NCBI GenBank assembly: GCA_002401695.1
Contig: NVTV01000001.1
Coordinates: forward strand, 296,501 to 360,500
Direction of reading: 5' to 3'
Source: Alphaproteobacteria bacterium
GTDB lineage: Bacteria; Pseudomonadota; Alphaproteobacteria; Micavibrionales; Micavibrionaceae
Length of the DNA: 64,000 bases
The notes beneath the pieces are model-generated. The model searched no databases, was not told the origin of the DNA, and saw only the letters and a list, made by a program, of their open reading frames with translations. Shown here one piece after another: positions 54,585 to 63,438 of the stretch. A program made the translations under genes and the position numbers. How positions within the stretch are numbered: position 1 is the first letter of the stretch; each line of letters opens with the position of its first letter.

Positions 54585-55818
54585 ATGTTACCGAGCACAG
54601 AAAAGAACGATAAAACAAGACCTCTGGTCAAAGAGACTGTCAGTATCACCCTGTTCTTCTCTGACATGATTGCGATGAGCTTCTCATTTATACTAGCCCT
54701 GTTAACGGCGCAGTTCTTGAAAGATCTGATACTGCCCGGGACGGCAGATTGTGTATGCTATCGCGCGGGGAAAAGGGATATGGCGTATCCCCACAGTATT
54801 GATCGGAGATATTAATACAATCACAGACGTCCTGTTCGCGTTCAGCGCAGACCGCTATACGGGATATGATATAAAAACAGTTTCTTTGCGTGATCGAAAT
54901 GCCCAAAAAGGCCTCGATATGAATACAATTCCTGCCCAATACAGGGATGTTAATGTGATTCATGGAAAAATTAATTACCGTGACTATATACAAGAAAACA
55001 TCGATCATTTCTTCGTTATATCTCTTGAAACATTCCGCGGAGAAGAACGCGACGACCTTATAAATGCTCTAACCGAGCTGAAAGCCCTCTATGCTATTGT
55101 ACCGCCTGTATCACGCGTCAGCCTATTCGAAATGGAGCCGCGCTACTTCTTTGGCTATGATATTATGCTGCTGCATGCCAAAACATCTATATTCTCCCCT
55201 ATGGGACGGTTTTTGAAACGTACCATGGATATTTCTGCCGCCTCTATCGCACTGCTCCTACTTTCTCCTCTTATGCTTAGCGTCATGGTTTGCCTTAAAC
55301 TTGAAGGGCAAGGCGGTTCATTCTTTTACGGCGGCTATCGTATCGGCAGAAACGGCAACAAATTTAAATGCTGGAAATTCCAGTCGATGGCACCAAACTC
55401 AGATCATCTTCTAGACGAATTACTAGAGCGTGACCCCGAGGCCAAAATACAATGGGAAGAATTCAGAAAGCTCAGAGACGACCCGCGCGTCACAACAAAA
55501 ACCGCACGCATCATTCGCAAAACCAGCATTGATGAGCTGCCGCAACTCTGGAATGTCCTTATAGGTGATATGAGTCTCGTTGGCCCGCGCCCTATCCTTA
55601 GCAATGAGGTTTCCCTCTTTGGTGAAGCAATAAAGCATTACTATCAAGTTCGCCCCGGTATCACCGGCCTATGGCAAGTCAGCGGACGCAGTGACGCCAG
55701 CTTTGACAGACGTGTCTACTGGGATGGCTGGTATGTCCGTAACTGGTCAGTCTGGGGTGATATAGTGATTATGATTAAAACCTTGCGCGTTGTTTTGGGT
55801 GGTTCAGGTGCCTATTAA
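54585..55818 (+). pseudogene. sugar transferase (WbaP-like) with a frameshift and apparently missing segment
   Basis: Two overlapping frames carry parts of one polyprenyl glycosylphosphotransferase. Frame one (54585-54815) has the N-terminal membrane helix (ITLFFSDMIAMSFSFILALLTAQFL). Frame two (54751-55818, GTG start) has the central domain (IPTVLIGDINT) and the transferase core: RFLKRTMDISAASIALLLLSPLMLSVMVCLKLEG, GYRIGRNGNKFKCWKFQSM, KTSIDELPQLWNVLIGDMSLVGPRP and VRPGITGLWQVSGRSD. The frame-one helix is directly followed by RAGKRD where frame two has a stop at 54727. The several helices that normally separate these parts are missing. It may be a pseudogene, or frame two may still make a shortened active enzyme. 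Confidence 0.6.
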
Positions 55819-56544
55819 GCCTTCAACCATATCTGACACATCACCTGCCGCCTGCACCAAATCACTTTCAACACTAGAGCGCAGAACAATATTCACACCC
55901 AACACACCATCTTTGAAATAAGGGTAACTCCCTATATCCACGTGTTTCCAATCATCTTGTATCGCTGTCAGCTCTTTTGCGATGACACTTTCCGTTAAAG
56001 TGCAAGAAACAGTGTGTGATTGAATAACTGCGCCCCCCTTTAACGTACAAGCCACATGATCCATCATTGCCTGCATAATACGCGGCACACCCGCCATAAC
56101 ATGGGTGTTCTCAATGATGAACCCCGGCGCCACAGAAACAGGGTTAGGGATCAGCTCTGCCCCCACAGGAATGCGCGCCATGCGCAAACGCGCAGCACTC
56201 AGATCATTCTCTCCGTAATGTTCCAGCAATAGAGATCTAGCCTCTGGATGCTCTTCCAACACAACGTCAAAAGCCTTCGCAACGCTGGCCGCGGTAATAT
56301 CATCATGCGTCGGCCCGATACCGCCACTGGTAAATATATAATCGACTTTCTCGTATAATTCTCCGATCGTCGAGATAATCACGCTCTCAACATCAGGAAT
56401 GATCCGCACCTCGGCCAAAACAACGCCGCACTCAACCAGCTTCTTCGCAACATAATTAATATTCAAATCCTGCGTTCGTCCGGATAAGATCTCGTTACCA
56501 ATCACAATCATTGCTGCCGTATATTGCTTACCCATTGAATTCAT
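55804..56544 (-). CDS. CinA-like molybdopterin-binding domain protein
   Basis: The 246-residue product has the N-terminal CinA/MoaB-type domain: AAMIVIGNEILSGRTQDLN, DVESVIISTIGELYEKVDYIFTSGGIGPTHDDITAASVAKAF and NPVSVAPGFIIEN, as in the COG1058 proteins of Alphaproteobacteria, which lack the C-terminal NMN deamidase half of CinA. The frame extends upstream to 56706; the start is placed at 56544, preceded by AAGAAGATTGG, but 56535 is as likely. Its stop overlaps the sugar transferase by 15 bp. It is divergent from map. Confidence 0.85.
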   Translation of the reverse strand: MNSMGKQYTAAMIVIGNEILSGRTQDLNINYVAKKLVECGVVLAEVRIIPDVESVIISTIGELYEKVDYIFTSGGIGPTHDDITAASVAKAFDVVLEEHPEARSLLLEHYGENDLSAARLRMARIPVGAELIPNPVSVAPGFIIENTHVMAGVPRIMQAMMDHVACTLKGGAVIQSHTVSCTLTESVIAKELTAIQDDWKHVDIGSYPYFKDGVLGVNIVLRSSVESDLVQAAGDVSDMVEGLIGT

Positions 56545-56626
56545 CCAATCTTCTTTACACATCTTGCACAAAGCTATATTTAACATGTGTAGGAAAAAGA
56601 TGACAGCATTTGCAAAAGGAATAAAA

Positions 56627-57475
56627 ATGGTAACACCAACTTTCACCGCCGAAGGCATCGAATTGCACCCCCCCGAAGACTTCGATGGTATGCGCAAAGC
56701 TGGCAAACTGGCGGCAGAAATTCTGGATATGATTACCGATCATGTTGTTCCCGGTGTAACAACAGAGGAACTGGATCGCCTGTGTCACGATCATTGCACA
56801 AAGGCAGGTGCCATCCCCGCACCGCTTAATTATCAAGGCGGTGGCCCGACCCCTTTCCCAAAATCAATATGTACATCCATTAATCACGTTGTATGCCACG
56901 GCATACCAAACGAAAAGAAACTCCGCGATGGTGATATTGTGAATATCGACGTCACCGTCATCCTTGATGGCTGGCACGGCGATACATCACGCATGTATTT
57001 GGCAGGCGATAAAACATCGATCAAAGCAAAACGCCTATGTGATGTCACCTATGATTCAATGATGGCGGGCATCGAAGCCGTAAAGCCTGGCGCAACCCTG
57101 AATGATATCGGTTACGCTATCCAGCAAGTTGCAGAAAAACAACGCTTTTCCGTTGTACGGGATTTCTGTGGTCACGGACTAGGGCGCGTTTTTCATGCCG
57201 CCCCATCAGTAATGCATTATGGCCTATCTCCTGAACAGCTCGCCAAAAAGAAAACATACAGCACAGTATTAGAACCGGGCATGTTCTTCACAATTGAGCC
57301 AATGATAAATGCCGGACATTACACAACTAAAGTTCTAAAATCAGATGGCTGGACAGCCGTAACGCGTGATCGTTCGCTTTCTGCCCAGTTTGAACATTCA
57401 CTCGCCGTTACAGAGGATGGTTTTGAAATATTCACTCTTTCACCCAAAGGGTTCACAAAGCCTCCATACAGCTAA
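56627..57475 (+). CDS. map: methionine aminopeptidase, type I
   Basis: The 282-residue product removes N-terminal Met. It has NYQGGGPTPFPKSICTSINHVVCHGIPNEKKLRDGDIVNIDVTV with the first metal ligands, GDTSRMYLAG, DFCGHGLGRVFHAAPSVMHYG with the His ligand, and TIEPMINAG and FEHSLAVTEDGFEIF. Residues CHGIPN, IDVTV, GHGIG-like GHGLG and E-P-M, all catalytic, are present. AAAGGAATAAAA precedes the ATG at 56627. A start at 56600 or 56564 would add unconserved residues. It begins a map-radC-YafK run with short gaps. Confidence 0.95.
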   Translation: MVTPTFTAEGIELHPPEDFDGMRKAGKLAAEILDMITDHVVPGVTTEELDRLCHDHCTKAGAIPAPLNYQGGGPTPFPKSICTSINHVVCHGIPNEKKLRDGDIVNIDVTVILDGWHGDTSRMYLAGDKTSIKAKRLCDVTYDSMMAGIEAVKPGATLNDIGYAIQQVAEKQRFSVVRDFCGHGLGRVFHAAPSVMHYGLSPEQLAKKKTYSTVLEPGMFFTIEPMINAGHYTTKVLKSDGWTAVTRDRSLSAQFEHSLAVTEDGFEIFTLSPKGFTKPPYS

Positions 57476-57488
57476 GATCAGGACTTAA

Positions 57489-58193
57489 ATGACCGATTTA
57501 TTCGGAAAGCAAGAAAAGAAAACCCCGCATTATGCAGGCCACAGACAACGGCTAAGAGATCGTTTTGTCAGCGCAGGTACGGACGCGCTGCAAGATTATG
57601 AACTGCTGGAGCTGTTATTATTCATGGCGATCCCGCGCCGCGATGTAAAGGAACTGGCAAAGACCCTACTCTCCACCTTCGGCTCCCTGCCCGAGTTGAT
57701 GAGCGCCTCACATCACGCACTCACACAAATAGACGGCATCAGCGAAAATGTGGCCACCGCAATCAAAACCGTCACCGCCATTGCCGAGCGCATGATGAAA
57801 CAAGAATTCATGCACAAACCAATTCTCAATAACTGGACGCGCCTTATGGATTATTGCCACATGACGATGGCACATGAAAAGAAGGAACATTTCCGCATCC
57901 TCTTCATGAATAAAAAGAACGAATTAATCGCCGATGAAATTCAAGGCTCCGGCACGGTTGATCATACCCCTGCATATCCGCGTGAAATTATGAAACGCAG
58001 TCTTGAATTAGGCGCCACAGCCATTATACTGATGCACAATCACCCCAGTGGTGATCCTAAACCCTCACAAGCGGATATAGACATGACAAATGCCATCATC
58101 GCCGCAGCAAAACCATTTGAAATTACAATTCACGATCATATTGTTGTCGCGCGCAATGGTTACACCTCTTTTCGAAATGAAGGCTTAATCTAA
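57489..58193 (+). CDS. radC: RadC/JAMM-type DNA repair protein
   Basis: The 234-residue product belongs to the RadC family. It has helix-hairpin-helix segments in the N-terminal half (FVSAGTDALQDYELLELLLFMAIPRRDVKELAKTLLSTFGSLPEL and QIDGISENVATAIK) and the JAMM metalloprotease motif with His183-Asn-His185-Pro-Ser-Gly-Asp, followed by PKPSQAD. The radC name is historical; the exact role is uncertain. It starts 13 bp after map and its stop shares a base with the next start. Confidence 0.93.
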   Translation: MTDLFGKQEKKTPHYAGHRQRLRDRFVSAGTDALQDYELLELLLFMAIPRRDVKELAKTLLSTFGSLPELMSASHHALTQIDGISENVATAIKTVTAIAERMMKQEFMHKPILNNWTRLMDYCHMTMAHEKKEHFRILFMNKKNELIADEIQGSGTVDHTPAYPREIMKRSLELGATAIILMHNHPSGDPKPSQADIDMTNAIIAAAKPFEITIHDHIVVARNGYTSFRNEGLI

Positions 58194-58981
58194 TGTATAT
58201 CTGGCCACCTGTCTTGCTGACAGCTCTTCTCGCCCTCGTCTTGTTTTTTTCCACGGGATGCACACCGGATTCACGACGCGCAGGGCCGCCGCCTCTACAC
58301 GGGGAAAAGCTACAGCAGAAAATGGTCAACGCACAGCTTGAAAACCTGCGTAAAAAGAACTTCTCTGTCCTGCGCACTGAAATGGTGATAAAGGGGATGA
58401 GCATGGATAACCCGATGCTGATCCGTGCCTTTAAATCAGAAATGAAGCTGGAACTATGGGTGAAGAGCAGCTACAGCAATGAATATGATCTCTTCAAAAC
58501 ATATAATGTCTGCAGCAAGTCAGGCGTCTTAGGACCGAAACTAAAAGAAGGTGATAAACAAACACCGGAAGGCTTCTACAACGTCACCAAAGACCGCCTG
58601 AACCCGAACAGTCAATATTTCCTATCCTTTAATATCGGTTACCCCAATGCCTATGACAGATCACATAGGCGAACCGGGTCACTCCTAATGATCCACGGAA
58701 ATTGTGTATCCTTAGGATGCCTTGCCATGACAGATAAAAGCATCGGCGAAATTTACCTGATTGTTGAGCAGAACTTTAAATACGGGCATAAATCTATCCC
58801 AATCCATATCTACCCGTTCCGCATGACACAAGACAATATGATGGCACGCAATACATCACACTGGTATCCATTCTGGGAGAACTTAAAAGAAGGCTATGAC
58901 CACTTTGAAAGATACCGCGTTCCCGCACATGCCACAGCAAAGAACGGGCGTTATGTGTTTAATAAGGGTAACTATCTCTAA
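58193..58981 (+). CDS. YafK-like L,D-transpeptidase lipoprotein
   Basis: The 262-residue product has a lipoprotein signal (VLLTALLALVLFFSTGC, lipobox S-T-G-C) then an L,D-transpeptidase-type YkuD domain at about residues 85-200: ELWVKSSYSNEYDLFKTYNVC, GDKQTPEGFYNVT, and the catalytic HGNCVSLGCLAM with its Cys. YafK (DpaA) in E. coli cuts the link between Braun lipoprotein and peptidoglycan; the reaction here is inferred from family. Translation is coupled to radC by overlap at TAATG. Confidence 0.85.
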   Translation: MYIWPPVLLTALLALVLFFSTGCTPDSRRAGPPPLHGEKLQQKMVNAQLENLRKKNFSVLRTEMVIKGMSMDNPMLIRAFKSEMKLELWVKSSYSNEYDLFKTYNVCSKSGVLGPKLKEGDKQTPEGFYNVTKDRLNPNSQYFLSFNIGYPNAYDRSHRRTGSLLMIHGNCVSLGCLAMTDKSIGEIYLIVEQNFKYGHKSIPIHIYPFRMTQDNMMARNTSHWYPFWENLKEGYDHFERYRVPAHATAKNGRYVFNKGNYL

Positions 58982-59148
58982 CCCCCTTGATCCTCCGCCA
59001 AAAATCGAATAAGTTCTGGGCGAATATTCATTTGCATTAAATGAAGTCGTTCATATCTTTATCTGGATAAGGCATGAGTGACGATGCGTATAAATTATAC
59101 GCTAGGATGCGAATAACGATGCTCCAGATAAATAGAGGAACGACTAAA

Positions 59149-60459
59149 ATGATACCGCGCTATTCACGACCAGCAATGACCAGCATCTTCGAACAGGAAA
59201 ACAAATTCCGCATCTGGCTGGAGGTTGAAACGCTTGCTTTGGAGAAAATGGCGGAGCTTGGCACTGTTCCTGAGAGCGCAGCCATAGCCCTTCGTGAAAA
59301 AGGCAATTTCGATATTGATCGCATCAATGAAATCGAAGCTGAAATTCATCATGATGTCATCGCCTTTTTAACCTCTGTTGGTGAATATGTCGGTGAAGAC
59401 TCGCGTTATGTGCATCAGGGTATGACCAGTTCCGATATTATCGATACCAGCTTCGCTGTTATGTTGACCCAAGCGGCGGATATTATTATTGCTGACCTTG
59501 AAAAAGTAATGGCAGCCCTTAAAAAACGTTCACTAGAGCATAAAGACACGCTTTGTATTGGTCGCTCCCACGGTATCCATGGTGAGCCAACAACCTTCGG
59601 CATGAAACTCGCCGGACATTATTCCGCCTTTAAACGTGCGCGTGACCGCATGATTTTGGCCAAAGAAGAGGTCAGCACAATCACCATTTCAGGCGCAGTC
59701 GGCACCTACGCCACGACTGACATGGCCGTTGAACAACACGTTGCTGACAAACTCGGCTTAAAACCGGAAATGGTTGCCACGCAAGTCATCCCGCGTGATC
59801 GCCATGCAATGTTCTTTGTAACGCTTGGCGTGGTTGCCAGCTCTATCGAGAATATCGCCGTTGAAATTCGCCACCTGCAACGCACCGAAGTTCGCGAAGC
59901 AGAGGAATATTTCTCGCCCAATCAAAAAGGCTCCTCCGCGATGCCGCATAAGCGTAACCCGATCGGAACAGAAAACCTGACGGGGCAAGCGCGCATTATC
60001 CGCGCCGCCGTAACGCCTGCGCTTGAAAATGTTGCCCTATGGCATGAACGCGATATTTCGCACTCCGCCGTGGAACGTACAATTCTTCCCGATGCGTTAA
60101 TTTCCGCAGATTACGCGCTTAATCGTTTGGCTGGTATCATTGATAAATTGTTAGTTTACCCTGATCGTATGAAACATAATCTGGAAATGACAGGCGGGCT
60201 TGTCTTCTCACAACGCACAATGCTGGCTTTGACACAGGCCGGAATTTCACGTGAAGATGCTTACCGCATTGTTCAGAAATCCGCCATGACCGTCTGGGCA
60301 GACCGCAGCAGCGGCAAAGGCACATTAACACTGCGTAATGCGCTTGAGAATGATTTGCAAGTCACTGAAAAACTTGACAAAAATGCGCTAGATGCTATAT
60401 TTAAGTATGATGCTTACACGAAGAATATCGGCGCAATATTAGACCGCGCCTTTAAATAA
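59149..60459 (+). CDS. purB: adenylosuccinate lyase
   Basis: The 436-residue product catalyses two steps of purine synthesis. It contains WLEVETLALEKMAELG, GMTSSDIIDTSFAVML, GRSHGIHGEPTTFGMKLAGH at about residues 140-159, and the fumarase-family signature SSAMPHKRNPIGTENLTGQARI at about residues 262-283. The start at 59149 follows AGAGGAACG; an ATG at 59074 would add 25 unconserved residues. The gene lies 168 bp after the YafK-like gene and 31 bp before bacterioferritin. Confidence 0.95.
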   Translation: MIPRYSRPAMTSIFEQENKFRIWLEVETLALEKMAELGTVPESAAIALREKGNFDIDRINEIEAEIHHDVIAFLTSVGEYVGEDSRYVHQGMTSSDIIDTSFAVMLTQAADIIIADLEKVMAALKKRSLEHKDTLCIGRSHGIHGEPTTFGMKLAGHYSAFKRARDRMILAKEEVSTITISGAVGTYATTDMAVEQHVADKLGLKPEMVATQVIPRDRHAMFFVTLGVVASSIENIAVEIRHLQRTEVREAEEYFSPNQKGSSAMPHKRNPIGTENLTGQARIIRAAVTPALENVALWHERDISHSAVERTILPDALISADYALNRLAGIIDKLLVYPDRMKHNLEMTGGLVFSQRTMLALTQAGISREDAYRIVQKSAMTVWADRSSGKGTLTLRNALENDLQVTEKLDKNALDAIFKYDAYTKNIGAILDRAFK

Positions 60460-60490
60460 AGCATTCTAAATATATAAAGAGAGGTACACC

Positions 60491-60979
60491 ATGAAAGGTG
60501 ACAAAAAAGTTATAGAGTTTTTGAACGAAGCCCTTAAAAAAGAGCTAACTGCTGTGAACCAGTATTTTCTACATTCACGTATGCTAGAAGATTGGGGTAT
60601 CACGAAACTCGCCAAGCACGAATATAACGAATCGATAGAGGAAATGCACCACGCAGACAACCTCATCAAGCGTATATTGTTCCTTGAAGGGCTGCCAAAC
60701 TTGCAGAGCCTTGAAAAACTTATGATCGGACAAAACGTCAAGGAAATCCTTGAATGCGATCTAAAGCTGGAGCATGGCGGCGCCGGACATTACCGCGCGG
60801 CTGTTGAACATGCAGAAGAAGTGAAAGATTACGTATCACGTGACCTGTTCGCAAAAATCCTCGCTGATGAGGAAGGCCATATTGATTATCTGGAAACACA
60901 ATTACAGATGATCGAAAATATGGGGCTGCAGAATTATATTCAGATTAACTCTGAAAGCCCATTGGACGCAGAAGGGTAA
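60491..60979 (+). CDS. bfr: bacterioferritin
   Basis: The 162-residue product is an iron-storage ferritin. It has the four-helix ferroxidase ligands (Glu18 in [16 protein letters not shown], Glu51 and His54 in IEEMHHADN, and [12 protein letters not shown]) and the haem ligand Met52. The family makes a 24-subunit shell. The gene follows purB by 31 bp and may share its transcript, and it is ended by the terminator at 61006. Fur-type boxes are not found directly upstream; bfd lies 730 bp further on. Confidence 0.95.
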   Translation: MKGDKKVIEFLNEALKKELTAVNQYFLHSRMLEDWGITKLAKHEYNESIEEMHHADNLIKRILFLEGLPNLQSLEKLMIGQNVKEILECDLKLEHGGAGHYRAAVEHAEEVKDYVSRDLFAKILADEEGHIDYLETQLQMIENMGLQNYIQINSESPLDAEG

Positions 60980-61005
60980 CGCCTTGCTACCTACACAAAC
61001 ATTCA

Positions 61006-61043
61006 ATACCTGCGGCAAAACAAAGCGGCAGGTATTTTTGTTT
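61006..61043 (+). terminator. rho-independent terminator after bfr
   Basis: AATACCTGC (61006-61014) pairs with GCAGGTATT (61028-61036), followed by TTTGTTTT. It lies 27 bp past the bfr stop codon. Confidence 0.8.
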
Positions 61044-61546
61044 TAAGATAATGGGATCCCTAAAAATCCTGCAATATATTTCGTCGAAAAGTTCCCCTGC
61101 TCTACAGTTTTATTATTTTCATCCAGCAAAATAATATGTGGAATAGCCTCCCAAACTTCAACATCAAATCGCTTCAACTCTTTTGCGAGTTTCCACTCCG
61201 GCCCATCAATCACTATGGCTTTAAACGGAACATCATCCAGCTTGTTCATATAACGCGTGAAGTCTTGACGGCTCTCATCAACAGAAATCGCAATAATGGA
61301 ACCTGCTCTGGCACGCTCAATATCTATAATTTGTGGCATCTTCTGCACACAATTCGGGCACCATGACGCGTACAGAACAATGGCGCGCTTCTTGCCCTTA
61401 ATGTCCCTAATATCGCGTGCAATTCGATAAGGCGAAACTCTATGGATTTCGACACCTTGCTTATGCTTATCCGCCGCTTGCACCGCTATTGACGATATAA
61501 AAACAGCCATAAATAAGGTAATTACCATCATTAATTTTAAAATCAT
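61043..61546 (-). CDS. TlpA/thioredoxin-like periplasmic protein
   Basis: The 167-residue product has a signal peptide (LMMVITLFMAVFISSIAVQAA) and a thioredoxin-type fold with the active-site WCPNC in VLYASWCPNCVQKMPQIIDIE at about residues 57-77. The IPHIILLDENN strand with cis-Pro type I-P is at about residues 135-145. Such proteins reduce periplasmic disulfides, for example in cytochrome c maturation. It is divergent from bfd and shares the upstream region holding the Fur box, but the box lies close to bfd. Confidence 0.8.
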   Translation of the reverse strand: MILKLMMVITLFMAVFISSIAVQAADKHKQGVEIHRVSPYRIARDIRDIKGKKRAIVLYASWCPNCVQKMPQIIDIERARAGSIIAISVDESRQDFTRYMNKLDDVPFKAIVIDGPEWKLAKELKRFDVEVWEAIPHIILLDENNKTVEQGNFSTKYIAGFLGIPLS

Positions 61547-61636
61547 TCGACGCTCTCCATAAGTAAAACCGAAACAAGATATACCCTAATTCGTCACATA
61601 AACAAGAATAGATACATTTATTCAGTTGATAGTGAC

Positions 61637-61665
61637 TTGCATTTAGACGTGCCAGATGATAATAA
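61637..61665 (+). promoter_or_regulatory. promoter-like -35/-10 pair overlapping the Fur box before bfd
   Basis: TTGCAT (61637-61642), a 17-bp spacer, then TAATAA (61660-61665), which lies within the palindrome at 61656-61672. The match is fair, and the overlap would permit direct Fur repression. Confidence 0.45.
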
Positions 61666-61673
61666 TTATCATT
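61655..61673. promoter_or_regulatory. Fur-box-like palindrome before bfd
   Basis: ATGATAATAATTATCAT at 61656-61672 is a perfect dyad (8-bp arms around one base) of the Fur type. It lies 36 bp upstream of the bfd start. Bfd is iron-regulated in many bacteria, which supports the call. Confidence 0.8.
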
Positions 61674-61708
61674 ACTAACAACGAATCAAACATGTTGGAA
61701 ATAATTCT

Positions 61709-61951
61709 ATGTATATATGCATATGCAACCCTTTTACTGACACAGATGTTCGTAACCATTTGGATACGACAAAGAAAAGCGCACGCGTTAAAGATGTGTA
61801 CGCTGCGTGCTCAGGCGGCTCAGAAATAAATTGCGGAACATGCGTAAACGAACTTAAAACGATGGTCGATACACATAATAATGCCCGCACCATTGAGGGC
61901 ATCTCCCAAAAGATGAACGACGTTACCGAAAAAAACAAAGAAACAGTGTAA
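61709..61951 (+). CDS. bfd: bacterioferritin-associated ferredoxin
   Basis: The 80-residue product has the [2Fe-2S] ligands Cys4-x-Cys6 (MYICICNPFT) and Cys42-x2-Cys45 (NCGTC), in the Bfd-type arrangement. The C-terminus is somewhat longer and more charged than usual (KMNDVTEKNKETV). Bfd reduces haem of bacterioferritin to release stored iron. Together with bfr 730 bp away and a Fur box upstream this fits iron mobilisation. Confidence 0.9.
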   Translation: MYICICNPFTDTDVRNHLDTTKKSARVKDVYAACSGGSEINCGTCVNELKTMVDTHNNARTIEGISQKMNDVTEKNKETV

Positions 61952-62032
61952 CAAATTCCATCCATCCCCTTGCATTTACGCCCGTGGTATGTAACCAATA
62001 ATCTTTAATGTTAACTCTTAAGAGGATATAGA

Positions 62033-62632
62033 ATGCTTAAGAAATTTATGCTTACACTTGGAGGTCTTTTGATCATGACAGCAGGAACAGATGCTAAAGC
62101 GGATTCCGCGAATACAGTACATATGGAAGTATCTGGCGGCGGCACAGTCGTTATTGACCTACTACCCGATATTGCCCCTAAACATGTTGAACGCATTAAA
62201 ACGCTGATCGGCGAAGGGTTCTACGATGGAATTATTTTTCACCGTGTCATAAGCGGCTTCATGGCGCAAACAGGCGATCCGACAGGCACAGGCATGGGTG
62301 GTTCAAAATACCCTGACATTCCTGCAGAGTTTAGCCCATACGCATATAAGCGTGGAACAATCGGCATGGCGCGTTCTAATAATCCGGACAGTGCGAATTC
62401 ACAATTCTTTTTCTGTTTCACAGACAGTGGTTGTAGTTTTCTAACCGGTCAATACACCGTGCTTGGTCAAGTAACATCCGGCATGGAATTCATTGATAAA
62501 CTTGCCGTTGGTGAGCCACCATCCAGCCCCGACAAGATTGTTAAAATGACAATTGCTCCGGTTGCTGAAGAAGCCACAGAAGAAGTTTCTGAAAAAGAAG
62601 CGCCTGCTGAAGAAAAAGCAGCAGCAGAATAA
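62033..62632 (+). CDS. exported cyclophilin-type peptidyl-prolyl isomerase
   Basis: The 199-residue product has a signal peptide (FMLTLGGLLIMTAGTDAKA) and a cyclophilin domain: IAPKHVERIKTLIGEGFYDGIIFHRVISGFMAQTGDPTGTGMGG at about residues 45-90, then RGTIGMARSNNPDSANSQFFFC. Catalytic-type Arg in FHRVISGFMAQ is present. A Glu/Ala-rich tail (EEATEEVSEKEAPAEEKAAAE) follows. It would catalyse proline isomerisation in the periplasm. It lies 81 bp after bfd and 17 bp before the PhzF gene. Confidence 0.9.
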   Translation: MLKKFMLTLGGLLIMTAGTDAKADSANTVHMEVSGGGTVVIDLLPDIAPKHVERIKTLIGEGFYDGIIFHRVISGFMAQTGDPTGTGMGGSKYPDIPAEFSPYAYKRGTIGMARSNNPDSANSQFFFCFTDSGCSFLTGQYTVLGQVTSGMEFIDKLAVGEPPSSPDKIVKMTIAPVAEEATEEVSEKEAPAEEKAAAE

Positions 62633-62649
62633 TTCTGCAAGCACAGCAC

Positions 62650-63438
62650 ATGGCAGATATAGACATATATCAAATTGATGCATTTACAGATACGGTTTTC
62701 GGCGGCAACCCAGCCGCCGTTTGCCCATTAGACACATGGCTTCCCGATGAGATATTAAAGAACATCGCCGCAGAGAATAATCTCTCTGAAACGGCATTTT
62801 TTGTTCCAGAGGGTAAAGGCTTTCACCTCCGCTGGTTTACCCCAACAACAGAAATAGATTTATGCGGGCACGCGACGCTGGCCAGTGCATATTGCATTTT
62901 CGAAAATTTAGGTTTCACGCAAGATACGGTATATTTCAGCTCTCGGTCAGGTGAACTAAGCGTCAAAAAAACATCCGCAGGCTACACACTCAATTTCCCA
63001 ACATGGGATTATACAGTTCAACAAGATGTATCCAATATTGAAGATATCCTTGGGCTGAAAGTCCAGACAGTCCTTAAAAGCACAAAGACATTTGCTGTTC
63101 TTGAAAATGCTGATGCCGTACAAAATTACAAGCCTAATATTGCAAAAATAAAGACTTTGACCGATACGCTAGGCCTCGTCATCACCGCGCGCGGGACAGG
63201 TGATACAGATTTTGTCTCGCGTTTATTCGCACCTCAAATCGGCATTGATGAAGATCCCGTCACAGGCGCCATCCACTGCCTCCTAACGCCATATTGGGCA
63301 AGTATTCTTGGCAAAACCACAATGAATGCAAAACAACTTTCCGCACGTAGCGGCGACCTAATCTGCACTCTGAAAGGTGATCGGGTTGAAATATCCGGTC
63401 AGGCTGTTCTCTATATGCAAGGAAAAATCCATGTCTAA
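62650..63438 (+). CDS. PhzF-family isomerase
   Basis: The 262-residue product has the two-domain PhzF (diaminopimelate epimerase-like) fold: YQIDAFTDTVFGGNPAAVC, the catalytic Glu in ENNLSETAFFVPEG, LRWFTPTTEIDLCGHATLASA at about residues 58-78, and FAPQIGIDEDPVTGAIHCLLTPYWA. It is a short member of the family whose substrates are mostly unknown; involvement in phenazine synthesis is not implied. Its stop overlaps the next gene's start by 8 bp. Confidence 0.85.
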   Translation: MADIDIYQIDAFTDTVFGGNPAAVCPLDTWLPDEILKNIAAENNLSETAFFVPEGKGFHLRWFTPTTEIDLCGHATLASAYCIFENLGFTQDTVYFSSRSGELSVKKTSAGYTLNFPTWDYTVQQDVSNIEDILGLKVQTVLKSTKTFAVLENADAVQNYKPNIAKIKTLTDTLGLVITARGTGDTDFVSRLFAPQIGIDEDPVTGAIHCLLTPYWASILGKTTMNAKQLSARSGDLICTLKGDRVEISGQAVLYMQGKIHV

